The translations under genes were made by a program, and so were the position numbers. The notes under the pieces are model-generated. The model searched no databases. It was not told the origin of the DNA and saw nothing but the letters and a program-made list of their open reading frames with translations. A stretch of DNA of 64,000 bases, from assembly GCA_029261715.1 (NCBI GenBank), contig JAJDAT010000038.1:169883-233882 (forward strand), in the 5' to 3' direction. Source of the stretch: Nitrospinia bacterium (GTDB taxonomy: Bacteria > Nitrospinota > Nitrospinia > Nitrospinales > JAJDAT01). Below are positions 17,114 through 26,574 of the stretch, piece after piece (the first letter of the stretch is position 1; each line of letters begins with the position of its first letter).

Positions 17114-19978
17114 ATGCCAACTTATCTAAAATCTCCAATACCCGAAGACAACTTAAAAGAAGTTGAAAATCGTTGGCAAGCCCTATCCGACCTTATCCAA
17201 TCGGGGGATAAAGTAAACGACTTGATTCCCGATTTAGCTCAACTTTTAAAAGAAGTTTTTTCTTGCCAGGTTGTTACCTTGTTTGGATTAGACAGGGCAA
17301 ACAGACAGTTGTTTTCTAGAAATCAAATCACTGATAAATACCCAGAAATTCGTATAGATATTTCGAGAAAAAGCATCGCCGGCTTTGTGTCTGCTGTAGG
17401 AATGTCTCTAAATATAGAAAACGTTCACGATAAGGAAGAATTGCTAAAGTATCACCCCGATCTAAAATTCGACCCAACTTGGGATACAAAACTAAATTTT
17501 AAGACCAATTCAATAATGGCAATCCCTCTACCTCATAACAAAAAGTTGGTTGGCGTTTTAGAGGTTATAAACAAAAACTCTGATACAAAGTTTACAGAAA
17601 AAGATTTTCGCCGAGCAAAAGAAATTTCCCCCATCCTTGGGCAAGCAATGTCTAAATTAGATTTGGATATTTTGCAAGTTGATAGCGCTACAAAATCTAA
17701 TCTAGAAAGACAAGAAAAGTTCCATGCTATCACGCAAGCGATTCATTCCGCACGAAATGTCGATGAAATTTTAATCGAACAGAAAAACTCTATTCTAGAG
17801 TTATTCGATGCCGAATCAATAACTATTTATGCCGTTCAATCAGAAAGAAACGAAATCGTTTCCAAAGTTAAAAGTGGAGATTCAATAAACGAGATTCGAG
17901 TTCCAATATCCCCAAGAAGTATAGCGGGATTTGTCGCTTTAGAACAAAAACGACTCAATATACAAGACGTTTACGAAGATAAAGAACTCAAAAAAATTCA
18001 CGCAGAATTAAGCTTCGATGGATCATGGGATAAAAAGACGGGTTACAAAACACGCTCAATGTTAGTTTACCCTTTGATTTTTGATAATCAATTAATGGGT
18101 GTCATTCAACTAATAAACAAAAAAGATGGAGACCGGTTTAACCCTCTGGACGAACAACAGGCGCAATTAATGGCTGAAACTTTAGCCTTAGCGTTCTTTA
18201 ATCAAAGAAAGTTTGTAAAACAAATTCCTACAAAGTTTAGTTACCTCATTTATAACGGTCTCATATCTGTCGAAGAACTTACCAACGCTATTGCAAAAGC
18301 CAGAAAATCTAATTTAGATCCTCAAACTGTACTAGTGAACGATCACGGTATAAAACGTAAAGAGATAGGAAAATCTCTTGCTGATTTCTATAAGCTTTCC
18401 TATTTTGGATATGACTCTTCCTTTATTCTACCTGGTAACGTATTCGAGGGCTTGAACAAAAACTATCTCGCAAAAAACTTTTGGGTTCCTCTCTCCAAAG
18501 AAGGAAAAAATATTGAGATTTTAATCGATGATCCTAACGATCAAGACAAAATTCAAAACATAAAATTAATTTTCCCAAAGAAAAAGATAGATTTTAAAGT
18601 TGGACTCCGGCTAGATATTTGGGACTTTTTAAATGCCTCTGTAGGAGAAACTCCAGTGACTTCCGATATGGAAGAGCGCTCGGAAGCAATTTCATCTTTA
18701 CTAGATTCCTTAAAACATGAAAAAGACGATATGGGTATCGTCGAAGATGATGAAGAAGAAGATAGCGCTATTAGCGATAATGACAGCACTATTGTCCGTT
18801 TAGTGAATAAAGTAATAACTGACGCTTATGCAAGCGGCGTTTCAGATATTCATATAGAACCGGGAGTGGGTAAAGAAAGTATGTTAGTCCGGTTTCGTAA
18901 AGACGGCGCCTGTAGACAATACGAAGAGATACCTCACTTATATAAACAAGCATTTGTTTCTCGTCTAAAAATCATGTCCAAGTTGGATATCGCCGAAAAA
19001 CGTCTCCCACAAGACGGCAAAATAAAAATGAAATACGGAGCGAAAGAAATCGAATTACGCGTCGCCACCTGCCCTACTGTGGGCGGCAACGAAGATGTTG
19101 TCATGCGGATACTTGCGGCGAGCAAACCTATTCCGTTAGATAAAATGAATTTTTCTGGACGAAACCTTGACTTGATACAATCTGTTGTCAAAAAACCTTA
19201 TGGATTAATTTTGGTGGTTGGTCCAACCGGTTCGGGAAAAACAACCACCTTGCATTCTTGTTTAGGATACATCAACCATCCTGAACGCAAAATATGGACA
19301 GCCGAAGACCCTGTAGAAATCACCCAAAGAGGTTTACGACAAGTACAAATGCATTCTAAAATTGGATTGGATTTTTCTCGAGCCATGCGCTCATTCCTTC
19401 GTGGCGACCCAGATGTCATTATGGTCGGTGAAATGCGAGATTCTGAAACATGCTCCATTGGTTTAGAAGCTTCTTTAACAGGCCATCTAGTATTTAGTAC
19501 TTTACATACTAATTCCGCTCCCGAAACAATCACCCGTCTTTTAGACATGGGAATGAACCCATTAAACTTTGCGGATGCTCTTTTATTGATTTTGGCTCAA
19601 CGATTGGTTAGGACTTTATGCAAGGAATGTAAAGAACCTTATAATCCATCAGAAGAAGAATTTCAAAACCTAGTTGAAGAATATGGCGTCGACGATTTTC
19701 CAAATTTGGGAATCGAATATAGTAAAGATCTGACCTTTTATAAACCTAAAGGTTGCTCCAAGTGTAGCGACACAGGATATGCTGGAAGAACCGGTCTTCA
19801 TGAGCTATTGGAAGGAACCGCAGATTTGAAAAGAATGGTCATGAAGAAAGAACTGGTGGAAAATCTTAGAGCTCAAGCGATTACTGATGGCATGACTACT
19901 TTAAAACAAGATGGGATATGGAAAATATTTAAAGGACAATGCGATTTAAAACAAGTACTGGCAGTTTGTATTGCATAA
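17114..19978 (+). CDS. GspE/PilB-type secretion ATPase with two N-terminal GAF domains (copy 2)
   Basis: A 954-residue paralogue of the preceding gene with the same order: GAF1 (about 25-190), GAF2 (about 205-370), GspE_N-like module, linker, ATPase. GAF2 retains the cyclic-nucleotide-type pattern at Asn335, Lys336, Phe342, Asp346, Glu347; GAF1 has DF at the last two positions. Walker A GPTGSGKT is at 703-710. TAEDPVE, FLRGDPDVIMVGEMRD and STLHTN are present, and the zinc cysteines are CKECKEP and CSKCSDTG, so the ATPase should be active. The two genes are 58 bases apart and probably form an operon. It powers pseudopilus, pilus or DNA-uptake assembly in the family, but no pilin, PilC or secretin gene is in the window. 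Confidence 0.93.
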   Translation: MPTYLKSPIPEDNLKEVENRWQALSDLIQSGDKVNDLIPDLAQLLKEVFSCQVVTLFGLDRANRQLFSRNQITDKYPEIRIDISRKSIAGFVSAVGMSLNIENVHDKEELLKYHPDLKFDPTWDTKLNFKTNSIMAIPLPHNKKLVGVLEVINKNSDTKFTEKDFRRAKEISPILGQAMSKLDLDILQVDSATKSNLERQEKFHAITQAIHSARNVDEILIEQKNSILELFDAESITIYAVQSERNEIVSKVKSGDSINEIRVPISPRSIAGFVALEQKRLNIQDVYEDKELKKIHAELSFDGSWDKKTGYKTRSMLVYPLIFDNQLMGVIQLINKKDGDRFNPLDEQQAQLMAETLALAFFNQRKFVKQIPTKFSYLIYNGLISVEELTNAIAKARKSNLDPQTVLVNDHGIKRKEIGKSLADFYKLSYFGYDSSFILPGNVFEGLNKNYLAKNFWVPLSKEGKNIEILIDDPNDQDKIQNIKLIFPKKKIDFKVGLRLDIWDFLNASVGETPVTSDMEERSEAISSLLDSLKHEKDDMGIVEDDEEEDSAISDNDSTIVRLVNKVITDAYASGVSDIHIEPGVGKESMLVRFRKDGACRQYEEIPHLYKQAFVSRLKIMSKLDIAEKRLPQDGKIKMKYGAKEIELRVATCPTVGGNEDVVMRILAASKPIPLDKMNFSGRNLDLIQSVVKKPYGLILVVGPTGSGKTTTLHSCLGYINHPERKIWTAEDPVEITQRGLRQVQMHSKIGLDFSRAMRSFLRGDPDVIMVGEMRDSETCSIGLEASLTGHLVFSTLHTNSAPETITRLLDMGMNPLNFADALLLILAQRLVRTLCKECKEPYNPSEEEFQNLVEEYGVDDFPNLGIEYSKDLTFYKPKGCSKCSDTGYAGRTGLHELLEGTADLKRMVMKKELVENLRAQAITDGMTTLKQDGIWKIFKGQCDLKQVLAVCIA

Positions 19979-20029
19979 CCTATTAAATCATTACAAAATC
20001 AATAAGACAAAAATACTGGCCAAATTAAA

Positions 20030-23000
20030 ATGAACACTCCAACCACAGTAGAGCCTAATAAAAGTCTAGAAGAAGACTCAAGCAAAGTAAACTCGATCTA
20101 TTCTGAATTTTATGCCGCCTCTAATATTATAGAGGTGTGGCAACAAAGTCGGGAAAAACTGCTGGATTATCTAGGCTGCGAAGAAATTGTCGTTTTCGCA
20201 TTGGATCGACCAAACCGACAACTTTTTTCAATAGATTTTAACGATGCTAACGAGGAAATAAGAGTAGATATCAGTCGCAAAAGCCTTGCCGGTTTTTGCG
20301 CCGCTACAGGCAAACCAATTCGCATATCAAATGCTAAAACATCTGAAGAATTGACATCTTACCATCCCGATCTAAATTTTGATTCTTGGTGGAGTAGACA
20401 TCTTAAAATTGATCCTAGATCCGTAATGGCCCTTCCAATTCCCCACAATAAAAAACTAGTGGGAATAATGGAAATTTTTAATAAAAAGGATGGCACTCCA
20501 TTTTCTCCTGACGATTTCAAAAGAGCAAAGGAATTATCGCCTAGTATTGGAGTAGCGATTTTAAAGATAGAAACTCAAGAGATAGAAGGTGAAAGTGTAA
20601 GCTTAAAAGGTTCTTCTTTTGAAAAAAAGGGAGAAAAAGTACAAGCTCTGACCCAAGCCATTCATTCCGCAAAAAACATAGATGAAGTAATAATTGATCT
20701 TAGAGATTCAATGTTAGATTTATTTGAAGCTAAATTGATAACCATCTATGGAGTCGATCATTCTAAAAATGAAGTCTTTTCCAAATTTAAAACCGAGAAA
20801 GACGACATTAGTGAGGTTAGAGTTCCCATATCTCCAAAAAGTATCTCCGGTTGCGTCGCTATGTTAAAAAAACCGATGATGATATCAAACGTTTATGATA
20901 GCCAAGAGTTAAAGAGATACCATCCAGAGCTGTCATTTAATAGCTCATTTATGAAAGATCTAAAATCAATGATGGTCTTTCCCCTGATTTTCGATTCCCA
21001 ATTAATGGGAGTTTTACAGGTGATGAGGCAAGTAGAAGACCCACCATTTAATTCTGCCGATGAAAAAGGCGGGGAATTGTTTTCAAAAACGCTTTCTCTA
21101 GCTTTTAGTAAAATGTATCGAGAGGAAAAAATCCGAGCCATTTCTGTCTCTATACATTCCGCAAATAACACCGATGATATTCTTTTGAAGTTGGAAGATG
21201 CAATATTAGATCTCTTCCATGCCGAGCGAATGACCATTTACGCCTTCGATAAAAAAACCAACGAAGTTTATTCAAAAGTCAAATCAGGTCAAGCTATAAA
21301 AGAAATTAGAGTTCCCGTTTCGCCAAAAAGTATTGCTGGCTGTGTCGCAACTTTATTAAAACCGGCTAACCTCATCGACGTTCACAATGATGTCGAGTTA
21401 ACATGTTTTCATCCCCAACTTCGTTTTGACTCCAAATGGGATAAAGCTTCAGGATTTACTTCCAAAGCCATGCTAGTTTATCCATTAATGTTCCAAGGTC
21501 AATTGATGGGAATAATGCAATTAGTTAATAAAATCAGTGGATCGAACTTTAATAAACAAGACGAGAATACTGCAGAAATTATCTCAGAGGTATTAGCGCT
21601 TGGGTTGCATAATCAAACAAAATATTCGCAGCCCCAAAAAACTCCTTTTGACTTTTTAATTGCTAACGGAACACTGTCTCAAAACGAATTGACCACCGCT
21701 AATATTGGCGCTAGGAAACAAAAGCTAAGCCCGGAATTTATATTAATTAAAGATCATGGATTCGAGAAAAAGGAAATAGGGAAGTCACTTTCGAAATACT
21801 TTAATCTACCTTTTATAGACTTGTCCCAACCCGACTTGATAACTGAAGACCTTACCTCTGGATTGAATAAAAAAGAATTACAAAAAGAACTTTGGCTACC
21901 AGTTTCAATTAATAACGCCAAAATGACAGTAGCTATTGTCGACCCTGAGAACTCGGATATAGTCAGTAAAATTGCCATGTTATTTCCAAAAAACGAATTC
22001 GAGTTTAAAGTTTGTATAAGAGAAGATATTCTTGATCATCTTATGGGAGGAAAGATAACCACAGAAGGGTTTAAATCTAGACAGCCAGTTCAAAAGATCA
22101 TAGGTAGTCCAACCGAACAAGGTCTAATCGATGTAGATGCCCTCATTGCCGAAATGGAAGGTGGAGAAGAGTCTTCTAGCGTAGACGCAAACGAAGCGTT
22201 AACCCAGGCCGATAATATGACGGCAATCCGTGTTCAAGATATTTTAACAGATGGCCTTAGTCAACAAGCTTCCGATATTCATTTTGAACCAGAGATTGGA
22301 AACCGAGCTATAACCATTCGATTCAGAGTAGATGGCGTTTGCAGGCAATATCAACCACAATCAGATTTAAAAGTCCAAGATGTCATCACTATTCTAAAAA
22401 AGATGGCCAAACTTTCCATCACAGACAGTCATATACCTCAAGATGGAAAATTTAAAATGAAGATTGGACATGAAGAAGTTGAATACAAATTATCTATTTA
22501 TCCCACTTTCGGACAAACAGAAGATGTGGTCCTTCATAAAATAGAATCTTTAAAACCAATTCCGTTAAAAGAAATGAATCTATTCAGTCGGAATCTGGGA
22601 CTCGTAGAAGAAAATCTAAATAAACCCAATGGAATGATGCTCTTCGTAGGTCCATCCGGTTCAGGTAAAACCACGATGGTTCATTCTTGTTTGGAACACA
22701 TTAATACCTCAAGGATAAAAATTTTTACGGTAGAAAACCCTGTTGAGATTGTTCAAAAAGGTCTACGTCAAATTCAAATTGACGAAAAAAATGGCTTAAC
22801 GTATCTAAAAGCCATAAATTCTTTAGCAGATGCCGATGCAGACGTAGTATTCTTAGGAGAATTAGAAGATAAGGAAACCGCTGGAGTTGCTTTAGAAACA
22901 GCTTTAACCGGTCGTTTAATTTTATCTACTTTACGCCTGAACTCTACTATTGACGCAATCAGATATATGTTAAACCTGGATCTTAATCCAATGAACCTGG

Positions 23001-23407
23001 CTCAAGGCTTACTCTTAATTGGAGCGCAGAGGTTCGTAGTTACTCTTTGCAAAACATGTAAAGAAGGTTACCATCCAGATAAAGATGAATTTGATCAATT
23101 GATGCAAGAATATGGCAAAGAAGGTTTTCCTAAATTAGGAATTAAGTACACGGACAAAATAAAGCTTTATAAACCTGCTGGATGCGGCAAGTGTAATGGA
23201 TCTGGCTACTCAGGAAGAACATGTATTTATGAAATTATGCAGGTAACCTCCTCTATCAAACAATTGATTGTTGAAAAAGCTGATTTAAAACAAATCCAAA
23301 CGCAAGCTATCCATGAAGGAATGAATACCTTAAAACAAGATGGGATTTGGAAAATATTTCGTGGTTATTGTGACTTAAAGCAAGTATTAGCTGTCTGCAA
23401 TTTTTAA
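20030..23407 (+). CDS. GspE/PilB-like protein with three GAF domains and a degenerate ATPase (copy 3)
   Basis: A 1125-residue paralogue with an extra GAF domain: GAF1 about 30-190, GAF2 about 210-360, GAF3 about 375-540, then GspE_N-like and ATPase regions. GAF3 keeps Asn500, Lys501, Phe507, Asp511 and Glu512; GAF2 has MRQ instead of NK. Walker A is intact (GPSGSGKT at 874-881) and the zinc cysteines remain. Compared with copies 1 and 2, TAEDPVE is TVENPVE, FLRGDPDV is SLADADADV, GEMRD is GELED, STLHTN is STLRLN, and the arginines of ELRVAT and MRIL are lost. It may bind nucleotide without normal hydrolysis and act as a regulatory subunit. It is 51 bases downstream of copy 2. Confidence 0.9.
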   Translation: MNTPTTVEPNKSLEEDSSKVNSIYSEFYAASNIIEVWQQSREKLLDYLGCEEIVVFALDRPNRQLFSIDFNDANEEIRVDISRKSLAGFCAATGKPIRISNAKTSEELTSYHPDLNFDSWWSRHLKIDPRSVMALPIPHNKKLVGIMEIFNKKDGTPFSPDDFKRAKELSPSIGVAILKIETQEIEGESVSLKGSSFEKKGEKVQALTQAIHSAKNIDEVIIDLRDSMLDLFEAKLITIYGVDHSKNEVFSKFKTEKDDISEVRVPISPKSISGCVAMLKKPMMISNVYDSQELKRYHPELSFNSSFMKDLKSMMVFPLIFDSQLMGVLQVMRQVEDPPFNSADEKGGELFSKTLSLAFSKMYREEKIRAISVSIHSANNTDDILLKLEDAILDLFHAERMTIYAFDKKTNEVYSKVKSGQAIKEIRVPVSPKSIAGCVATLLKPANLIDVHNDVELTCFHPQLRFDSKWDKASGFTSKAMLVYPLMFQGQLMGIMQLVNKISGSNFNKQDENTAEIISEVLALGLHNQTKYSQPQKTPFDFLIANGTLSQNELTTANIGARKQKLSPEFILIKDHGFEKKEIGKSLSKYFNLPFIDLSQPDLITEDLTSGLNKKELQKELWLPVSINNAKMTVAIVDPENSDIVSKIAMLFPKNEFEFKVCIREDILDHLMGGKITTEGFKSRQPVQKIIGSPTEQGLIDVDALIAEMEGGEESSSVDANEALTQADNMTAIRVQDILTDGLSQQASDIHFEPEIGNRAITIRFRVDGVCRQYQPQSDLKVQDVITILKKMAKLSITDSHIPQDGKFKMKIGHEEVEYKLSIYPTFGQTEDVVLHKIESLKPIPLKEMNLFSRNLGLVEENLNKPNGMMLFVGPSGSGKTTMVHSCLEHINTSRIKIFTVENPVEIVQKGLRQIQIDEKNGLTYLKAINSLADADADVVFLGELEDKETAGVALETALTGRLILSTLRLNSTIDAIRYMLNLDLNPMNLAQGLLLIGAQRFVVTLCKTCKEGYHPDKDEFDQLMQEYGKEGFPKLGIKYTDKIKLYKPAGCGKCNGSGYSGRTCIYEIMQVTSSIKQLIVEKADLKQIQTQAIHEGMNTLKQDGIWKIFRGYCDLKQVLAVCNF

Positions 23408-23469
23408 AATCCATTTATTTCATATAACTCTTTCCGATAAAACGATTTCTTCGACTGCCCCCTTATTAA

Positions 23470-24648
23470 ATGAATTCCAACCAATTTGACGTAATTGTCA
23501 TAGGTGGCGGCCCCGCTGGAGGGAACGCGGCATATCATCTTTCTAAAAATAATATAAGCGTTGGTTTTTTTGAAAAATCCGAACTGCCAAGACACAAAGT
23601 CTGTGCAGGTGGTATAACGCGTCGAGCAGCCAAGCTTTACTCTCCTGATTTAGGCGAAATATCCGAAAATGAATGCTCGCACTTAGAACTTTTTCTTGAT
23701 TTAAAATCTCCAAAACCATTCGTATCAAGTGCTGATTCTCCATTAGTGACCATGGTGATGCGAAACCAATTCGATTATGCTCTTATTCAATTAGCGAAAA
23801 GCAATGGAGCGCAAATCTTTGAAAAGACCTTGGTCAAAGGCGTAATTTCAAAAAAAGATCATGTCGAGATTTGTACGGACAAAGGTCAATTTCAATCAAA
23901 ATACTTAATTCTAGCTGATGGAGCCGCAGGACGACTAGCTAAACTCTTAGACTGGCCAGATCACAGGCGCTTAGTTCCAGCGGCAGAAATCGAATTACCA
24001 GTCAATATTGACATTATGGCGAGGTTTCAAAATAAAGCGCGTTTTGATTTTGGACAGATCACAAAAGGCTATGCCTGGGTATTTCCCAAACGCTCTCATC
24101 TTTCCATAGGAATATTAAGCCATAACAAAAAAACTCTGCGAATAGAACTAAGCCGTTATCTAAAGTTTTTAGGAATCAATACGCCTCAAAAAGGATTAAA
24201 CCTCAAAGGTCATATGATTCCTATGAGTCCAAGAAAAGCGCCATTTATTCGTAAAAGAATTATGCTTGTTGGAGACTCTGCCGGCTTTGTCGACCCTATC
24301 ACAGCAGAAGGAATCTCTTATGCTTTGCAGAGCGGGTTTTTAGCTTCTCAAGCCTTACTTGAAAACAATATGAAATTGAAGGGTGTTAAAGAATATTATG
24401 AAAACGCAATTAATAAAGAAATCGTCAGAGAAATAAGAATTGCTCTAATTTTAGCTAAAATAATCTATGGTCCCCCTGCCCTAAGATCTTTTCTATTCGG
24501 AATTGCAGGAGATCATTTTTGTAAAGCCCTTACAAAAATTATTAATGGAGAAAAAACTTATTTCGATTATTTAACCGACTTAAAAAGTTATAGACATTTT
24601 ACCAGTAGGCTCTATAAAAATTTATTTCCTGCGTTGAAAGACAGTTAA
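23470..24648 (+). CDS. geranylgeranyl reductase family FAD-dependent oxidoreductase
   Basis: A 392-residue flavoprotein of the geranylgeranyl/digeranylgeranyl reductase family, whose members saturate double bonds of isoprenoid chains of lipids, quinones or pigments. It has the N-terminal dinucleotide loop DVIVIGGGPAGGNAAYHL (about 7-24), the family block CAGGITRRA near 46-54, YAWVFPKRSHLSIGI (the PxxYxWxFP-type substrate motif) and the second FAD motif GDSAGFVDPITAEGIS at 268-283. No signal or strong membrane segment is visible. It starts 62 bases after the third GspE gene; a functional link is not obvious. Menaquinone side-chain reduction would be one possible job. Confidence 0.85.
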   Translation: MNSNQFDVIVIGGGPAGGNAAYHLSKNNISVGFFEKSELPRHKVCAGGITRRAAKLYSPDLGEISENECSHLELFLDLKSPKPFVSSADSPLVTMVMRNQFDYALIQLAKSNGAQIFEKTLVKGVISKKDHVEICTDKGQFQSKYLILADGAAGRLAKLLDWPDHRRLVPAAEIELPVNIDIMARFQNKARFDFGQITKGYAWVFPKRSHLSIGILSHNKKTLRIELSRYLKFLGINTPQKGLNLKGHMIPMSPRKAPFIRKRIMLVGDSAGFVDPITAEGISYALQSGFLASQALLENNMKLKGVKEYYENAINKEIVREIRIALILAKIIYGPPALRSFLFGIAGDHFCKALTKIINGEKTYFDYLTDLKSYRHFTSRLYKNLFPALKDS

Positions 24649-24787
24649 GAGCTTTTATGCTTTTTATTAAAACATACCAATCACCTTCCTAATTTTTTAA
24701 AACGTCCAAAAAGTTATGTTTTGTTTCTCATGAAATTCTCCGATAATATTAAAGAACGACTTTTTCTAAATTTCAGATCGACTTAAT

Positions 24788-25753
24788 ATGCAAGATTTAT
24801 TGAAAAATATTTTTTATGCTTTCACTTTGGCTCTCTCGATATCTATTTTTTTATCGATTCCCCAAATCACATTAGCTCAGAAAAAGGAATTTAAATTACC
24901 AGAAATAGTTAGAGAAGTTAAAGGGTTATCAGGCAATGCATCACTAATAGCAAACAGATGGATCAACAAACAAAAGGATTTTGTATTAGTAGAATTCAAA
25001 TCTGGTAAAAAAGGAATTTACTTAACGAATGGAACCCTTACAGGAACGGCGCTAGATGGAAAAGTTGTAGAAATTTCTGTACCAGAAGATTTTAAAAGTG
25101 ATAACCCAGGGATGATTTTGGATCACTTAAGAGCGCTACGGTCAAAACTAGACTCTTCAGAAGTAAGTCGTGCAAAATTAAAGGAACAAATAGCACGAAA
25201 CGCAAAATTAAAAATAGACTGGGCAAAACGAAAATTAAAAATAGAAAAACAAATACAAAAGACAATCAACGCCAGAATAGATGAAGTCTTCGAAACCGAA
25301 TTATCCTCAGCGGATAGAAGCGTTATGGCTAATTTGGAAACAGAACTTGACTCGCAGCTACGCACAAATATAGTCAATGAAATAGAACGGGAAACTAGAG
25401 AGGATTTACCGGATGCAGACCTGGCAGAATTAGACCGTGAAATTAACAAACGAGTTGATAAAGAATTAAATCCAAGAGTGGCTGAAGAGATTCATCAACT
25501 AATCCTAAGCGAAAAACTGGGTAACAATCCAAATTTTGCAGATGCTAGGAAATTAGTTCATAGAGTGGTCAGCAGAAATAGACCAAAAATAGAAGCCGAG
25601 GTACGCTCACAGTTTCAGGCCATAGAAAGAAGACAATACATAAAACTAAAAAATAAAATTTTATACGGTATCATTCCTCCCGAAGAAATTGATAATTCCA
25701 TCATGGGTAAGCTCAAACGCCTGTGGGCTAGCATCATCCCAAAAAGAAATTAA
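24788..25753 (+). CDS. secreted charged coiled-coil protein, unknown
   Basis: A 321-residue protein with a typical signal peptide (residues about 5-30, ending ITLAQ), then a small beta-rich segment (residues 60-105, ending GKVVEISVPEDF) and a long, highly charged helical region (about 115-290) rich in Glu, Arg, Lys and Asp, likely a coiled coil. I recognise no named family. It is probably periplasmic or surface-located. ATG 24788 gives a good signal peptide. About 140 bases separate it from the upstream reductase gene, so co-transcription is uncertain. Confidence 0.6.
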   Translation: MQDLLKNIFYAFTLALSISIFLSIPQITLAQKKEFKLPEIVREVKGLSGNASLIANRWINKQKDFVLVEFKSGKKGIYLTNGTLTGTALDGKVVEISVPEDFKSDNPGMILDHLRALRSKLDSSEVSRAKLKEQIARNAKLKIDWAKRKLKIEKQIQKTINARIDEVFETELSSADRSVMANLETELDSQLRTNIVNEIERETREDLPDADLAELDREINKRVDKELNPRVAEEIHQLILSEKLGNNPNFADARKLVHRVVSRNRPKIEAEVRSQFQAIERRQYIKLKNKILYGIIPPEEIDNSIMGKLKRLWASIIPKRN

Positions 25754-25781
25754 ATCAAGTCAATTAAGATTTACCTTTTTC

Positions 25782-26177
25782 CTAATCCCCTTTCCATTGA
25801 GTAACCATACCGTTTAGAGATACCATTCCAACCACATCGTCGTTTTTCATCACCATCGCGTATGAGACATTAAAATTAGTAAGTAATCGGGCGGCATAGG
25901 GAACCGGCATATTATATCCAACCGACAAAACCGGCTTCGACATGATTTCATAAACATGGGTTTCATTTAAACGCCTTCTTGCAGCAATTACCTTCCTAGC
26001 GATATCCTTTAATGTAACTATCCCATAAACGGTGTTTTCCTTATCGCGTGGCTTAATTAAAGCTGCGTTAATTTTTTCATCCCGCATCATAATCAATAAT
26101 TCTGAAACTCGCGTTACGCCATCAATGGTTTTAAAGTTTGGCATCATAACGTCAAACACTATTGAATTGTCTTCCAT
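25782..26177 (-). CDS. CBS-domain pair protein
   Basis: A 131-residue protein built of two CBS motifs: VMMPNFKTIDGVTRVSELLIMM...YGIVTLKDIARKV and YEIMSKPVLSVGYNMPVPYAARLL...VVGMVSLNGMV. CBS pairs bind adenosyl compounds (AMP, ATP, SAM) or cyclic dinucleotides and act as energy or ligand sensors. It is the last gene of a four-gene minus-strand unit with two DUF1538 membrane proteins and a PII-like protein, 25 bases after the PII-like gene. It most likely regulates the membrane pair. AGGAT precedes the ATG. Confidence 0.85.
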   Translation of the reverse strand: MEDNSIVFDVMMPNFKTIDGVTRVSELLIMMRDEKINAALIKPRDKENTVYGIVTLKDIARKVIAARRRLNETHVYEIMSKPVLSVGYNMPVPYAARLLTNFNVSYAMVMKNDDVVGMVSLNGMVTQWKGD

Positions 26178-26202
26178 ATCCTATCCTTTATCAAATAAGG
26201 AG

Positions 26203-26550
26203 TTAAAAATAGTTTTCTTTCGCTTCTTCTTCTAAAGCTTTTATTTGGCTTTCTAAACCAATCGCTCTGTCGATTGCAAAACTAAACGCCATACCACCGC
26301 CATGCTCTAAAAAATGCCCCGCGTTTGAAATAGCATCCATAATTCCATCGGAAATAAAATCTTCGACCAAAAAAAGAAGTACTTCGCGTTGCGCTTCAAC
26401 ACTCATTCCTAAAAAGGATTTTTGCTCGTGGATACCTTCTCCTCTCGCATTTAGAATGGTAACACCAGTTGCACCCGCTTTTTTTGCGGCTTGAATTACT
26501 GGATCCTGATATTCTTCTTTCACCATTGCAAGTATGACTTTAAATCTCAT
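26203..26550 (-). CDS. PII-like (GlnB-related) signalling protein
   Basis: A 115-residue protein of the PII superfamily: KVILAMVKEEYQDPVIQAAKKAGATGVTILNARGEG is the beta1-alpha1-beta2 core, followed by a short T-loop-like stretch (IHEQKSFLGMSV), then EVLLFLVEDFISDGIMDAISNAG. The uridylylation tyrosine region of classical GlnB is not conserved, so it is an atypical PII-like member. PII proteins form trimers and bind ATP, ADP, AMP or SAM to gate enzymes or transporters. It lies 24 bases after the second DUF1538 gene, with AAGGAAA before ATG 26550. It probably controls the membrane pair. Confidence 0.85.
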   Translation of the reverse strand: MRFKVILAMVKEEYQDPVIQAAKKAGATGVTILNARGEGIHEQKSFLGMSVEAQREVLLFLVEDFISDGIMDAISNAGHFLEHGGGMAFSFAIDRAIGLESQIKALEEEAKENYF

Positions 26551-26574
26551 AAAGGTTTCCTTTTCCTTTTAAAA

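Noticed and set aside
14137..23407. A full type IV pilus or type II secretion locus.
   Set aside because: Only the three ATPases are present. No pilin, prepilin peptidase, PilC/GspF, PilM-Q or secretin gene occurs in the flanks.
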